NCBI RefSeq assembly: GCF_013393325.1
Contig: NZ_QJRC01000098.1
Location: 248,001-312,000, forward strand
DNA from: Pseudomonas hunanensis
Lineage (GTDB): Bacteria; Pseudomonadota; Gammaproteobacteria; Pseudomonadales; Pseudomonadaceae
Length of the DNA stretch: 64,000 nt
Reading direction: 5' to 3'
Under the pieces are notes generated by a model. That model was not told where the DNA came from. It saw only the letters and a program-made list of their open reading frames with translations, and did no database searches. Shown piece after piece: positions 8,099 through 16,168 of this stretch; the first letter of the stretch is position 1; each line of letters opens with the position of its first letter. A program made the translations under genes and the position numbers.

Positions 8099-8896
8099 GC
8101 GGCGCGCCACGTAGAGGTCGATCAGATACCGGGCAATGGAGCGCCCGGCCGGCAGCGGCGGCAGGTCGTGGACGCTGAACCACTGGGCGTCCTCGATCTC
8201 GTCCGGTTGCATGACGATATCGCCACCAGCGTACTCAGCATGGAAGCCGAGCATCATCGAATGCGGGAACGGCCAGCATTGGCTGCCGACGTACTGAATA
8301 TTCTGCACCTCAACCGCCACTTCTTCTCGCACTTCACGCACCAGGCAGTCCTCGGCCGATTCACCCGGCTCTGCAAAACCTGCCAAGGTGCTGTACACCC
8401 CGGTGACGAAGCGTGGCGAACGCGCCAGCAGGATTTCATCGCCACGGGTCACCAAAACGATCATGCTCGGCGAGATGCGCGGGTAGCTGCGCAGGTCGCA
8501 GGGCTGGCAATACATTGCCCGCTCCCAGCGAATTTGCGTCATGGCCTGGCCGCAGCTGCCGCAGAAGCGGTGCTCGCGGGCCCAGGTGCCGATTTGCGCG
8601 GCGTAGCCCAGCACCTTGTAGGTGTCGAAGTCGCCTTCGAGCATGAAGGCGCGAAGGCCGCGCCAGCTGCAGCCGGGTACATCGATGGCGCTGCGCAGTT
8701 CCAGCAGGAACACCGGCTGGCCGTCAAAATGGCCGATGCCGTGCTCGCACAGCACATCGAGGTCCTGGCGCTTGAGCCAGTCGCGGGGGAACAGCGCGCC
8801 GTTGGCGTCCACCAGAAACCCGTCCGGGCTGCGGGCCACGGCCAGCCCCCCGGTGATTTGCGGGTCGAGTACTGCGGTAGTCCAGCGTGCTGACAT
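8066..8896 (-). CDS. nudC: NAD-capped RNA hydrolase / NADH pyrophosphatase
   Basis: 276 residues. NudC removes the NAD cap from RNA and cleaves NADH to NMNH and AMP. Visible are the N-terminal domain, the zinc ribbon (CGSCG and YCQPC), the Nudix box (GFAEPGESAEDCLVREVREE) and the NudC signature, which reads SQCWPFPHS instead of the usual SQPWPFPxS. The convergent TSUP gene overlaps its 3' end. Start is ATG with GGAACC-like purines upstream. Assignment is firm from the zinc ribbon plus Nudix plus signature combination. Confidence 0.93.
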   Translation of the reverse strand: MSARWTTAVLDPQITGGLAVARSPDGFLVDANGALFPRDWLKRQDLDVLCEHGIGHFDGQPVFLLELRSAIDVPGCSWRGLRAFMLEGDFDTYKVLGYAAQIGTWAREHRFCGSCGQAMTQIRWERAMYCQPCDLRSYPRISPSMIVLVTRGDEILLARSPRFVTGVYSTLAGFAEPGESAEDCLVREVREEVAVEVQNIQYVGSQCWPFPHSMMLGFHAEYAGGDIVMQPDEIEDAQWFSVHDLPPLPAGRSIARYLIDLYVARRLGLPEPVLPR

Positions 8897-8933
8897 GTCG
8901 GGGGGTTCCTTTACTGCGCGTCCCCCGGCCCGA

Positions 8934-9746
8934 TCAGTCGGCGAACGTCGGTTTTTGTTTGCTCATGTGCGCCGCCACGGCCACGCGCAAGTCTTCGGAT
9001 TGCAGCATCGCGGCGTTCCAGGTGGCGATGTAGTCCAGGCCATCGTCGATGCGATGGTCACGCATGTAGCTGAGCATTTCCTTGGTGCCGGCCACGGCGA
9101 TTGGCGATTTTGCGGCAATTTCGCGGGCGATGGCAAAGACACCGTCCATCAGTGCGGCCTGATCATCATAGACCCGGTTGACCAGGCCTATGCGCAGCGC
9201 CTCGTCGGCCGCCACATTGCGCCCGGTGAAGGCCAGCTCACGCATCATGCCGTCGCCGATGATACGTGGCAAACGTTGCAGTGTACCGACATCGGCCGCC
9301 ATACCCATGTCGATTTCCTTGATCGAAAACTGCGCATCAACGCTGCAGTAACGCATGTCGCAGGCCGAGACAAGGTCGATAGCGCCGCCGATGCAATAGC
9401 CCTGCACGGCGGCCAGTACTGGCTTGCGGCACTTGTCCACGGCAGTGAACGAGGCCTGCAGGCGCTGGATGGTCTTACGCAGGAAACGCGCATTGCGGCC
9501 CACGTCCTTGCCCATCTGCCCGGCCAGGGACGCCAGCATCATCAGGTCGATACCGGCAGAGAAGTGCTTGCCGGCACCGCTGACTACCACGGCCCGCACG
9601 GCATCGGTGTCGTCGATCCACTGGAAGATTTCGACGATCTCTTCCCAGAAGGCCGCGTTCATCGCGTTGACCTTTTCCGGGCGGTTGATCTGAACGTGGG
9701 CGATGTTGTCGGTCAGTTCGACCTTGAATGCACTGTACTCGGTCAC
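8934..9746 (-). CDS. Crotonase-fold isomerase, delta(3,5)-delta(2,4)-dienoyl-CoA isomerase type
   Basis: 270 residues from GTG (MTEYSAFKVEL), chosen because AGGAG lies 8 bases upstream; an ATG at 9776 is in frame but has no good Shine-Dalgarno. Crotonase motifs include the CoA oxyanion loop (FSAGIDL) and CIGGAIDLVSACD. The stretch IKEIDMGMAADVGTLQRLP closely follows eukaryotic ECH1, including the acidic residues (GGAID, KEID) that define dienoyl-CoA isomerases rather than plain hydratases. It would act in beta-oxidation of odd-position unsaturated fatty acids. It is a single-gene unit, 37 bases downstream of nudC on the same strand. Confidence 0.8.
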   Translation of the reverse strand: MTEYSAFKVELTDNIAHVQINRPEKVNAMNAAFWEEIVEIFQWIDDTDAVRAVVVSGAGKHFSAGIDLMMLASLAGQMGKDVGRNARFLRKTIQRLQASFTAVDKCRKPVLAAVQGYCIGGAIDLVSACDMRYCSVDAQFSIKEIDMGMAADVGTLQRLPRIIGDGMMRELAFTGRNVAADEALRIGLVNRVYDDQAALMDGVFAIAREIAAKSPIAVAGTKEMLSYMRDHRIDDGLDYIATWNAAMLQSEDLRVAVAAHMSKQKPTFAD

Positions 9747-9896
9747 GGGCGGCACTCCTGCGGGTGAAAGGTTCATGGCCCGGATGTTAACCCAGCCCGA
9801 TGACCGCACTTGTGCCAAAAGCGGGACTGCGCGACTTGCCTAAGTCGTGCTGATACGGCACCGTGCGCCATCGCCGAATTATAAGGATACATATTC

Positions 9897-11399
9897 ATGT
9901 CACGCTCCCTGACCGGCGCCCTCGCCCATGGCTTTCTGGGCCAGTCGCCGCTTTGGTACAAGGCGATTATCTGCCTGTTCCTGGTGCTCAACCCGCTGCT
10001 GCTGGTAACCGTAGGCCCGGTTGCGGCCGGCTGGGCACTGGTGCTCGAGTTCATCTTCACCTTGGGCATGGCGCTGAAGTGCTACCCGTTGATGCCCGGC
10101 GGCCTGTTGCTGGTCGAAGCCCTGCTGCTGCAAATGACCACACCACAGGCGTTGTACGAGGAACTGCAACACAACTTCCCGGTGATTCTGCTGCTCATGT
10201 TCATGGTGGCCGGCATTCACTTCATGAAGGAGCTGCTGCTGTTCCTGTTCTCGCGCATCCTGCTTGGGGTGCGCTCGAAGGCAATCCTGTCGCTGCTATT
10301 CTGCGTGCTGTCGGCGTTTCTTTCGGCGTTTCTCGATGCGCTGACCGTGACGGCGGTAATCATCAGCGCCGCCGTCGGCTTCTATGCGGTGTACCACCGC
10401 GTCGCGTCCGGGGCCAATCCGCGTGAAGACAGTGCACTGGACAGCGACCAGCAGGTCGCCCAGCTGCACCGCGAAGACCTCGACCAGTTCCGCGCCTTCC
10501 TGCGCAGCCTGCTGATGCATGGCGCGGTGGGCACCGCCCTGGGCGGGGTTTGCACGTTGGTGGGCGAGCCGCAGAACCTGCTGATCGGCCACGAAATGGG
10601 TTGGCACTTCGCCGATTTCTTCTTCAAGGTGGCCCCCGTGTCGCTGCCGGTGCTGGGTGCCGGCCTGCTGACCTGCGTGCTGCTGGAAAAGCTGCGCCTG
10701 TTCGGCTATGGCACGTTGATGCCCGAGCCGGTACGCCAGGTGCTGGCCGCCTATGCGGCCGAAGACGACGCCGCGCGCACTCAGGCGCAACGCATCGCAC
10801 TGTGGGTGCAAGGGATCGCTGCGCTGATCCTGATCATCTGCCTGGGGCTGCATGTGGCCGAGGTCGGCCTGATTGGCCTGATGGTGATCGTGCTGATCAC
10901 GGCCTTTACCGGTATCACCGACGAACACCGCCTGGGCCGTGCCTTCCAGGACGCCATGCCGTTCACCTCGCTGCTAGTGGTGTTTTTCGCCGTGGTCGCG
11001 GTAATTCACCAGCAGCAACTGTTCAGCCCCTTGATCAGCTGGGTGCTGACACTGCCGACCGAGCAGCAACCGGGCATGCTGTACCTGGCCAACGGTTTGC
11101 TGTCGGCGATAAGCGACAACGTGTTCGTCGCCACTATCTATATCACCGAAGTGAAACAGGCATTTCTCAATGGCGGCATGAGCCGCGAGCATTTCGAAAC
11201 GCTGGCGGTGGCGATCAACACCGGCACCAACCTGCCCAGCGTGGCGACGCCTAACGGGCAGGCGGCGTTTCTGTTTCTGCTGACCTCGGCGATTGCGCCG
11301 TTGATCCGGCTGTCGTATGGCCGGATGGTGTGGATGGCGTTGCCCTATACCGTAGTGATGGGTGGGCTGGGATGGTGGGCAGTGACCTACTGGCTGTGA
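9897..11399 (+). CDS. nhaB: Na+/H+ antiporter NhaB
   Basis: 500 residues with about 12 hydrophobic helices, near E. coli NhaB (513). The N-terminus (LTGALAHGFLGQSPLWYK) and the loop FLSAFLDALTVTAVIIS, which carries the functional aspartate of the family, are diagnostic, as is the late ISDNVFVATIYITEVK. It exchanges cytoplasmic sodium for protons and aids pH and salt homeostasis. ATG has AAGGA upstream. It is divergent from the dienoyl-CoA isomerase and followed by a REP hairpin. Confidence 0.94.
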   Translation: MSRSLTGALAHGFLGQSPLWYKAIICLFLVLNPLLLVTVGPVAAGWALVLEFIFTLGMALKCYPLMPGGLLLVEALLLQMTTPQALYEELQHNFPVILLLMFMVAGIHFMKELLLFLFSRILLGVRSKAILSLLFCVLSAFLSAFLDALTVTAVIISAAVGFYAVYHRVASGANPREDSALDSDQQVAQLHREDLDQFRAFLRSLLMHGAVGTALGGVCTLVGEPQNLLIGHEMGWHFADFFFKVAPVSLPVLGAGLLTCVLLEKLRLFGYGTLMPEPVRQVLAAYAAEDDAARTQAQRIALWVQGIAALILIICLGLHVAEVGLIGLMVIVLITAFTGITDEHRLGRAFQDAMPFTSLLVVFFAVVAVIHQQQLFSPLISWVLTLPTEQQPGMLYLANGLLSAISDNVFVATIYITEVKQAFLNGGMSREHFETLAVAINTGTNLPSVATPNGQAAFLFLLTSAIAPLIRLSYGRMVWMALPYTVVMGGLGWWAVTYWL

Positions 11400-11408
11400 G
11401 TTTGTAAC

Positions 11409-11441
11409 GGCCCTTTCGCGGGTGAGCCCGTGAAAGGGGCC
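11409..11441. repeat. REP hairpin after nhaB
   Basis: Imperfect inverted repeat GGCCCTTTCGCGGG / CCCGTGAAAGGGGCC around TGAG, beginning 9 bases after the nhaB stop. It is likely a transcript 3' end or stabiliser. Confidence 0.75.
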
Positions 11442-11529
11442 GGCACAGGTCAACCCTGTCGATTTTGCCTTTTGCCATTCGACTACCCATGAAGGCCGCC
11501 ACCCCCAGGCTGCCAACCGGAGAGTCCCC

Positions 11530-12147
11530 ATGCGCAAACTCATCGTAGCCGCCTTCATCAGCCTCGACGGCGTCATGCAAGCCCCCGGTGGCCCGCAAGA
11601 GGACACCAGCGGCGGTTTCAGTTACGGCGGCTGGATCGTGCCCTACGCCGAAGAAGTCTTCGGCCAGGCCATGCAGGCATTGTTCAGCCAGCCCTTCGAG
11701 TTGCTGCTCGGCCGGCGCACGTATGACATCTTTGCTGGCTACTGGCCAAAAATAAAAGACGACTCGCAAGACTTCTCCATCGCCAACCTGTTCAACAGCG
11801 TACCCAAGCACGTAGCCACCCACACCCCTGCTACCCTCGAGTGGCACAACAGCCACCCGCTTGGCGGGGACGTAGCCGCAGCGGTAAGCGCACTTAAACA
11901 GCAAGACGGCGCCAACCTGCTGACCCAGGGCAGCGCCGACCTTGTGCAGCAACTGCTGGCGGCCGACCTGGTCGATGAACTGCAATTGTTGATCCACCCC
12001 TTGCTGCTAGGCCACGGTAAACGCCTGTTCGGCAATGATGCGGCAGCGGCGGCTTTCACCCTGCAGCACTGGGTGGTCTCACCCAAGGGCGTGGTCATCG
12101 CCCGCTACGTGCGCGCAGGTCAAGTGCAGACCGGCTCATTCGAATAA
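11530..12147 (+). CDS. RibD C-terminal/dihydrofolate reductase-like oxidoreductase
   Basis: 205 residues. The N-terminus RKLIVAAFISLDGVMQAPGG and the central LLLGRRTYDIFAGYWP are the DHFR-fold motifs of the RibD C-terminal family (YwjB/YyaP type). LLTQGSADLVQQLLAADLVDEL is the second half of the NADPH fold. These free-standing proteins are not the riboflavin enzyme, which has an added deaminase domain; their substrate is generally unknown. GGAGAG precedes the ATG. Confidence 0.82.
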   Translation: MRKLIVAAFISLDGVMQAPGGPQEDTSGGFSYGGWIVPYAEEVFGQAMQALFSQPFELLLGRRTYDIFAGYWPKIKDDSQDFSIANLFNSVPKHVATHTPATLEWHNSHPLGGDVAAAVSALKQQDGANLLTQGSADLVQQLLAADLVDELQLLIHPLLLGHGKRLFGNDAAAAAFTLQHWVVSPKGVVIARYVRAGQVQTGSFE

Positions 12148-12225
12148 AGGTAAACGCGTACAACTTTTGCCCCGCGCCCGCATCGAAACACAGGTAAGCC
12201 CCCATCCGCCTCAAGGAGGTTCACC

Positions 12226-12771
12226 ATGGCGCTACGTACCACGCTGCTGCTTTCCTGCATGACCCTGGCCCTGCTCGGCTGCGCTGGCAACGATCACCCG
12301 GCACCGCCGCGCACCCAGCAGGTGGACCTGCAACGCTATCAGGGCACCTGGTACGAACTGGCACGGCTGCCCATGTTTTTCCAGCGCAACTGCGTGCAGT
12401 CCGAGGCGCACTATGGCCTGCGTACCGATGGCCGCATCGACGTGACCAACCGCTGCAAGGAAAAGGACGGCCAATGGAATGAAGCCAAGGGCATCGCCGA
12501 GGCCCAGCAACCGGGCAGCACCGACAAGCTGTGGGTACGCTTCGACAACTGGTTCAGCCGCCTGGCACCGGGCCTGACCAAGGGCGAGTACTGGGTGCTG
12601 TACCACGACAAGGACTACCGCGTGGCGCTGGTCGGGCACCCCAACCGTGAGTACCTGTGGTTGCTTTCGCGCACGCCGGCGGTCACCGACCAACAGCGCG
12701 AGCAACTGTTGACGATCGCTCGCGAGCAAGGCTATGACACCAGCAAGCTCATCTGGCGCCAGGGCGACTAG
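12226..12771 (+). CDS. blc: Outer-membrane lipocalin lipoprotein
   Basis: 181 residues with a perfect AAGGAGG 6 bases before ATG. A lipoprotein signal peptide ends in the lipobox LALLGC; the +2 residue after the cysteine is Ala, so outer-membrane sorting is expected. The lipocalin signature YQGTWYELARLPMFFQ and the C-terminal EYLWLLSRTP complete the Blc fold. Blc-type lipocalins bind lysophospholipids or fatty acids in the periplasm and respond to envelope stress. It is probably monocistronic; the next gene begins 69 bases on. Confidence 0.9.
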   Translation: MALRTTLLLSCMTLALLGCAGNDHPAPPRTQQVDLQRYQGTWYELARLPMFFQRNCVQSEAHYGLRTDGRIDVTNRCKEKDGQWNEAKGIAEAQQPGSTDKLWVRFDNWFSRLAPGLTKGEYWVLYHDKDYRVALVGHPNREYLWLLSRTPAVTDQQREQLLTIAREQGYDTSKLIWRQGD

Positions 12772-12840
12772 CAGGCCGTCGACGGCAGGCGGCAATCGGG
12801 CTATGGTGTGCGCCCTTTATCGCCTCGAAGGAACGAGCCC

Positions 12841-13302
12841 GTGACGCCCCAACCGCTGCCAACACCGCGCATCCGCTTTCTTGCCCTGTGCGTGTTCCAC
12901 CATCAGGGCAAGATCCTCGTCAACGTGTTCGACGACCCGTCCAGTGGGCAGACCCTGTGCCGCCCGCTGGGTGGCGGTATCGAGTTCGGTGAGCTGGGCC
13001 GCGACGCCATCGCCCGGGAAATCACCGAGGAGCTGGGTCAGCCGATCAGCGCGGTAAAACTGCTCGGCACCCTGGAAAGCCTGTTCACCTATGCCGACAA
13101 GCCAGGGCATGAGATCGTGCAGGTGTATGACGCGCGCTTCGATGATGCCAGCCTGTACCAGCAAGACTGGCTTGACGGCCAGGAGTCCGACAGCAGCCCG
13201 TTCCGTGCGCGCTGGTGCGACAGCGCCGACTTCGCACGCATTGGCCCGCTGGTGCCACAAGGGCTGCAGGCCCTGCTGCGCGACCTGTCGCTGTTGAGCT
13301 GA
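12841..13302 (+). CDS. Nudix hydrolase
   Basis: 153 residues from GTG with AAGGA upstream; a longer frame from 12808 lacks a binding site. The Nudix box is GGGIEFGELGRDAIAREITEELG (residues about 40-62), with the REITEEL metal-binding core. It resembles small MutT-like proteins acting on nucleoside diphosphate derivatives; no substrate can be assigned. It is followed 17 bases later by the RNase Z homologue, so the two may be cotranscribed. Confidence 0.83.
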   Translation: MTPQPLPTPRIRFLALCVFHHQGKILVNVFDDPSSGQTLCRPLGGGIEFGELGRDAIAREITEELGQPISAVKLLGTLESLFTYADKPGHEIVQVYDARFDDASLYQQDWLDGQESDSSPFRARWCDSADFARIGPLVPQGLQALLRDLSLLS

Positions 13303-13319
13303 AAAAGGGAACCTGAACC

Positions 13320-14279
13320 ATGGACCTGCTGTTCCTCGGCACCTCCGCCGGGGTGCCGACCAAGGCACGCAATGTCAGCGCCACGGCCGTGATCGAAACC
13401 AACGGCAGCCACTGGTACCTGGTCGATTGCGGCGAAGGCACCCAGCACCGGCTGTTGCATACGCCACTGTCGATCCGCGACCTGCGTGCAATCTTCATCA
13501 CCCACGTGCATGGCGACCATTGCTTTGGCCTGCCCGGCCTGCTGGCCAGCGCTGGCATGAGCGGGCGCACCCAGCCGCTGGAGCTGATTCTGCCCGTCGC
13601 GCTGCACGACTGGGTACGCCAGGGCCTGGTGGCCAGCGACACGTTCCTGCCATTCGAACTGCGCTTGTTGGCCGTGGAGGAACTGGCCGAATGGCGCAAC
13701 GAGGCCCTGCAGGTGACCACCGTGCAACTGTCGCACCGGGTGCCCAGCGTGGGCTTCGTGTTCACTGAACTCAACCCCGAACCCCGCCTGGACACCCAGC
13801 GGCTGCAAGCCGAAGGTATCCCCCGTGGCCCGCTGTGGGGCGAACTGGCCAAAGGCCTGACGGTGCAGCACGACGGGCAGTTGCTGGACGGTCACGACTA
13901 CCTGCGCCCGTCACGCCCGCCACGGCGGGTGATCGTGTGCGGGGACAACGACAACCCCGAGCTGCTGGCCGACGTCGCCAAGGGTGCGGACGTACTGGTG
14001 CATGAGGCCACGTTCACCCAGGCGGTGGTCGAACGCACCGGGGTCACGTTCGGCCACAGCACCGCCGCTGCAGTGGCGCGCTTTGCCGAGGGCGCTGGTG
14101 TGCGCAACCTGGTACTGACGCATTTCAGCGCCCGTTACCAAAGCGACCCAAGGCGTAGCCCCAACATCGACAACGTGCGCGACGAGGCCCTCGCCCATTA
14201 CAGCGGGCAGCTGACCCTGGCGCAGGACCTGCAGCGCTATCACCTTGGCCGTGATGGCTGTCTTGAGCCGGTCGGATGA
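13320..14279 (+). CDS. rnz: Ribonuclease Z / RNase BN family metallo-beta-lactamase nuclease
   Basis: 319 residues. The N-terminus MDLLFLGTSAGVPTKARNVSA, the zinc motif HVHGDHCFGLPGLL, the later FGHSTAAAVA and LTHFSARY match E. coli ElaC/RNase BN throughout (305 residues). The enzyme processes tRNA 3' ends. It is downstream of the Nudix gene with a 17-base gap and overlaps nothing. Whether it processes CCA-less precursors or acts more as an exonuclease in this organism cannot be told from sequence. Confidence 0.9.
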   Translation: MDLLFLGTSAGVPTKARNVSATAVIETNGSHWYLVDCGEGTQHRLLHTPLSIRDLRAIFITHVHGDHCFGLPGLLASAGMSGRTQPLELILPVALHDWVRQGLVASDTFLPFELRLLAVEELAEWRNEALQVTTVQLSHRVPSVGFVFTELNPEPRLDTQRLQAEGIPRGPLWGELAKGLTVQHDGQLLDGHDYLRPSRPPRRVIVCGDNDNPELLADVAKGADVLVHEATFTQAVVERTGVTFGHSTAAAVARFAEGAGVRNLVLTHFSARYQSDPRRSPNIDNVRDEALAHYSGQLTLAQDLQRYHLGRDGCLEPVG

Positions 14280-14315
14280 TTTAGCATGGCCGGTTTTTTC
14301 CAAAAGGACTTGGCC

Positions 14316-14855
14316 ATGCAACGCATCGTGATACTGGGCAACGCCGGCAGTGGTAAATCCACCCTGGCCCGGCAGATTGGCGCACGGTTGGGGGCGCCCG
14401 TGGTGCACCTCGACACGCTGTTCTGGGAGGCCGGTTGGGTGGAGGCAGATGCCAAGACGTTCCGCGCCCGCGTGCGCGAAGCGGTTGCCGGGGAAACCTG
14501 GGTATGTGAGGGCAACTATGCTCGCCGCACATTCGACCTGCGCTTGCCCCGGGCCGACCTGGTCATCTGGCTGGATACGCCACAGCTGACGTGCCTGAAA
14601 AGGGTGATCCTGCGCAGTGTGCTGAACAAGCCACGCCCGGACCTGCCTGCTGGTTGCAGCGAGCGGCTGGACCGGGCGTTTCTGGAGTTTCTCAAGTTTG
14701 TGTGGACATTCGATCGGGGCTATCGGCCTGGGATCGAGGCGATGCGCCAGGCTGTCGGGCCGCAGGTGCCGGTGGTGCATGTGCAAGGTAGGCGACAGAT
14801 TGAGGCGCTGCTGGCAGACCTCAGACAGCCTGTATCAACAGCGCGCGCCCAGTAG
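14316..14855 (+). CDS. P-loop kinase-like protein (FlaR/AdK-like AAA family)
   Basis: 179 residues. Walker A is GNAGSGKST at residues 8-16, followed by HLDTLFW and a lid-like RRTFDLRLPRADLVIWLD stretch. This is the pattern of the small adenylate-kinase-like proteins often annotated as DNA topology modulation protein FlaR; no real function is established for most. The start at 14316 is preferred over 14286 because AAAGG lies before it. It starts 36 bases after the RNase Z stop, so it may be the third gene of that unit, and it converges on the amidohydrolase gene. Confidence 0.78.
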   Translation: MQRIVILGNAGSGKSTLARQIGARLGAPVVHLDTLFWEAGWVEADAKTFRARVREAVAGETWVCEGNYARRTFDLRLPRADLVIWLDTPQLTCLKRVILRSVLNKPRPDLPAGCSERLDRAFLEFLKFVWTFDRGYRPGIEAMRQAVGPQVPVVHVQGRRQIEALLADLRQPVSTARAQ

Positions 14856-14873
14856 AGACGTTCGCCCGAGGTG

Positions 14874-16157
14874 CTATGCCGCCAACCGCCCGCTGGCAAT
14901 CGCCTCCGACGCCGCCAGCATCGCCCGCAGCAACACCGCACATCCCGCTGCCAGGTCACCAGGCGTGGCGTTCTCGATCTCGTTATGGCTGATGCCGTTT
15001 TCGCACGGCACGAAGATCATCCCCGCCGGCCCCAGCTCGGCCAGGAAGATCGCGTCATGCCCCGCACCGCTGACGATGTCCATGAGCGGCAGGCCCAAGG
15101 CCTTGGCCGATTCGCGCACGGCATCGACGCAGCCTTTGTCAAAGTACAGCGCCGGGAAGTCGGCCGTGGGCACCAGCTCATGGCTCAGGCCATGCTTGGC
15201 GCAGGTCGCTTCGATCACCGCGCGTACCTCGGCAATCATCGCATTCAGCTGCTCGCCTTCGAGGTGACGGAAGTCCAGCGTCATGCGCACTTCGCCCGGG
15301 ATCACGTTACGCGACCCTGGGTACGCCTGCAGACAACCTACCGTGCCACAGGCATGCGGTTGGTGGCCAAGGCCGGTGCGGTTGACCGCCTCCACCACGG
15401 CGGCAGCGCCTACCAGGGCGTCCTTGCGCAGGTGCATGGGCGTTGGGCCGGCGTGGGCTTCGACGCCGCGCAGGGTCAGGTCGAACCACTTCTGGCCCAG
15501 GGCGCCAAGGACCACGCCGATGGTCTTGGCCTGATCCTCCAGAATCGGCCCCTGCTCGATATGCGCTTCGAAATACGCCCCCACCGGATGGCCCAGTACC
15601 GCACGCGGGCCAGCGTAGCCGATGGCGTTCAACGCTTCGCCAACGCTGACACCCTGGGCATCGCGCTTGGCCAGGGTGTCCGCAAGGGTGAACTTGCCGG
15701 CGAACACGCCTGAACCCATCATGCAGGGCGCAAAACGTGAACCCTCCTCGTTGGTCCACACCACCACTTCCAGCGGTGCTTCGGTTTCCACGCCCAGGTC
15801 GTTGAGGGTGCGGATCACCTCCAGCCCGGCCATCACCCCGAAGCAGCCATCGAACTTGCCGCCGGTGGGTTGGGTGTCGATATGGCTGCCGGTCATCACC
15901 GGTGGCAGCTTGGGGTTACGCCCAGGGCGGCGGGCGAAGATGTTGCCGACCGCGTCGATACTGACCGTGCAACCAGCGGCCTCGCTCCACTGCACGAACA
16001 GGTCTCGAGCCTGGCGGTCGAGGTCGGTCAAGGCCAGGCGGCAGACGCCGCCCTTGGCGGTGGCACCGAGGCGCGCCAGGTCCATCAGCGATTGCCACAG
16101 CCGGTTGCTGTCGACGTGCTGGGCGGTGGTCTTCAGGATCTCTTTGACGGGGGTCAC
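14874..16157 (-). CDS. hyuC: N-carbamoyl-beta-alanine amidohydrolase (beta-ureidopropionase, HyuC/allantoate hydrolase family)
   Basis: 427 residues, M20 peptidase-like amidohydrolase. Metal-site motifs are GSHIDTQPTGGKFDG, WTNEEGSRF and SGAGHDA, with SRNVIPGEV and the C-terminal SHNE. GTG at 16157 is chosen because GAAGGAGA sits upstream, overlapping the stop of the permease gene 11 bases away. The neighbours (dihydropyrimidinase and dihydropyrimidine dehydrogenase) indicate the third step of reductive pyrimidine catabolism, hydrolysis of N-carbamoyl-beta-alanine to beta-alanine, CO2 and ammonia. Allantoate activity is the main alternative. Confidence 0.87.
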   Translation of the reverse strand: MTPVKEILKTTAQHVDSNRLWQSLMDLARLGATAKGGVCRLALTDLDRQARDLFVQWSEAAGCTVSIDAVGNIFARRPGRNPKLPPVMTGSHIDTQPTGGKFDGCFGVMAGLEVIRTLNDLGVETEAPLEVVVWTNEEGSRFAPCMMGSGVFAGKFTLADTLAKRDAQGVSVGEALNAIGYAGPRAVLGHPVGAYFEAHIEQGPILEDQAKTIGVVLGALGQKWFDLTLRGVEAHAGPTPMHLRKDALVGAAAVVEAVNRTGLGHQPHACGTVGCLQAYPGSRNVIPGEVRMTLDFRHLEGEQLNAMIAEVRAVIEATCAKHGLSHELVPTADFPALYFDKGCVDAVRESAKALGLPLMDIVSGAGHDAIFLAELGPAGMIFVPCENGISHNEIENATPGDLAAGCAVLLRAMLAASEAIASGRLAA

Positions 16158-16168
16158 GGGTATCTCCT

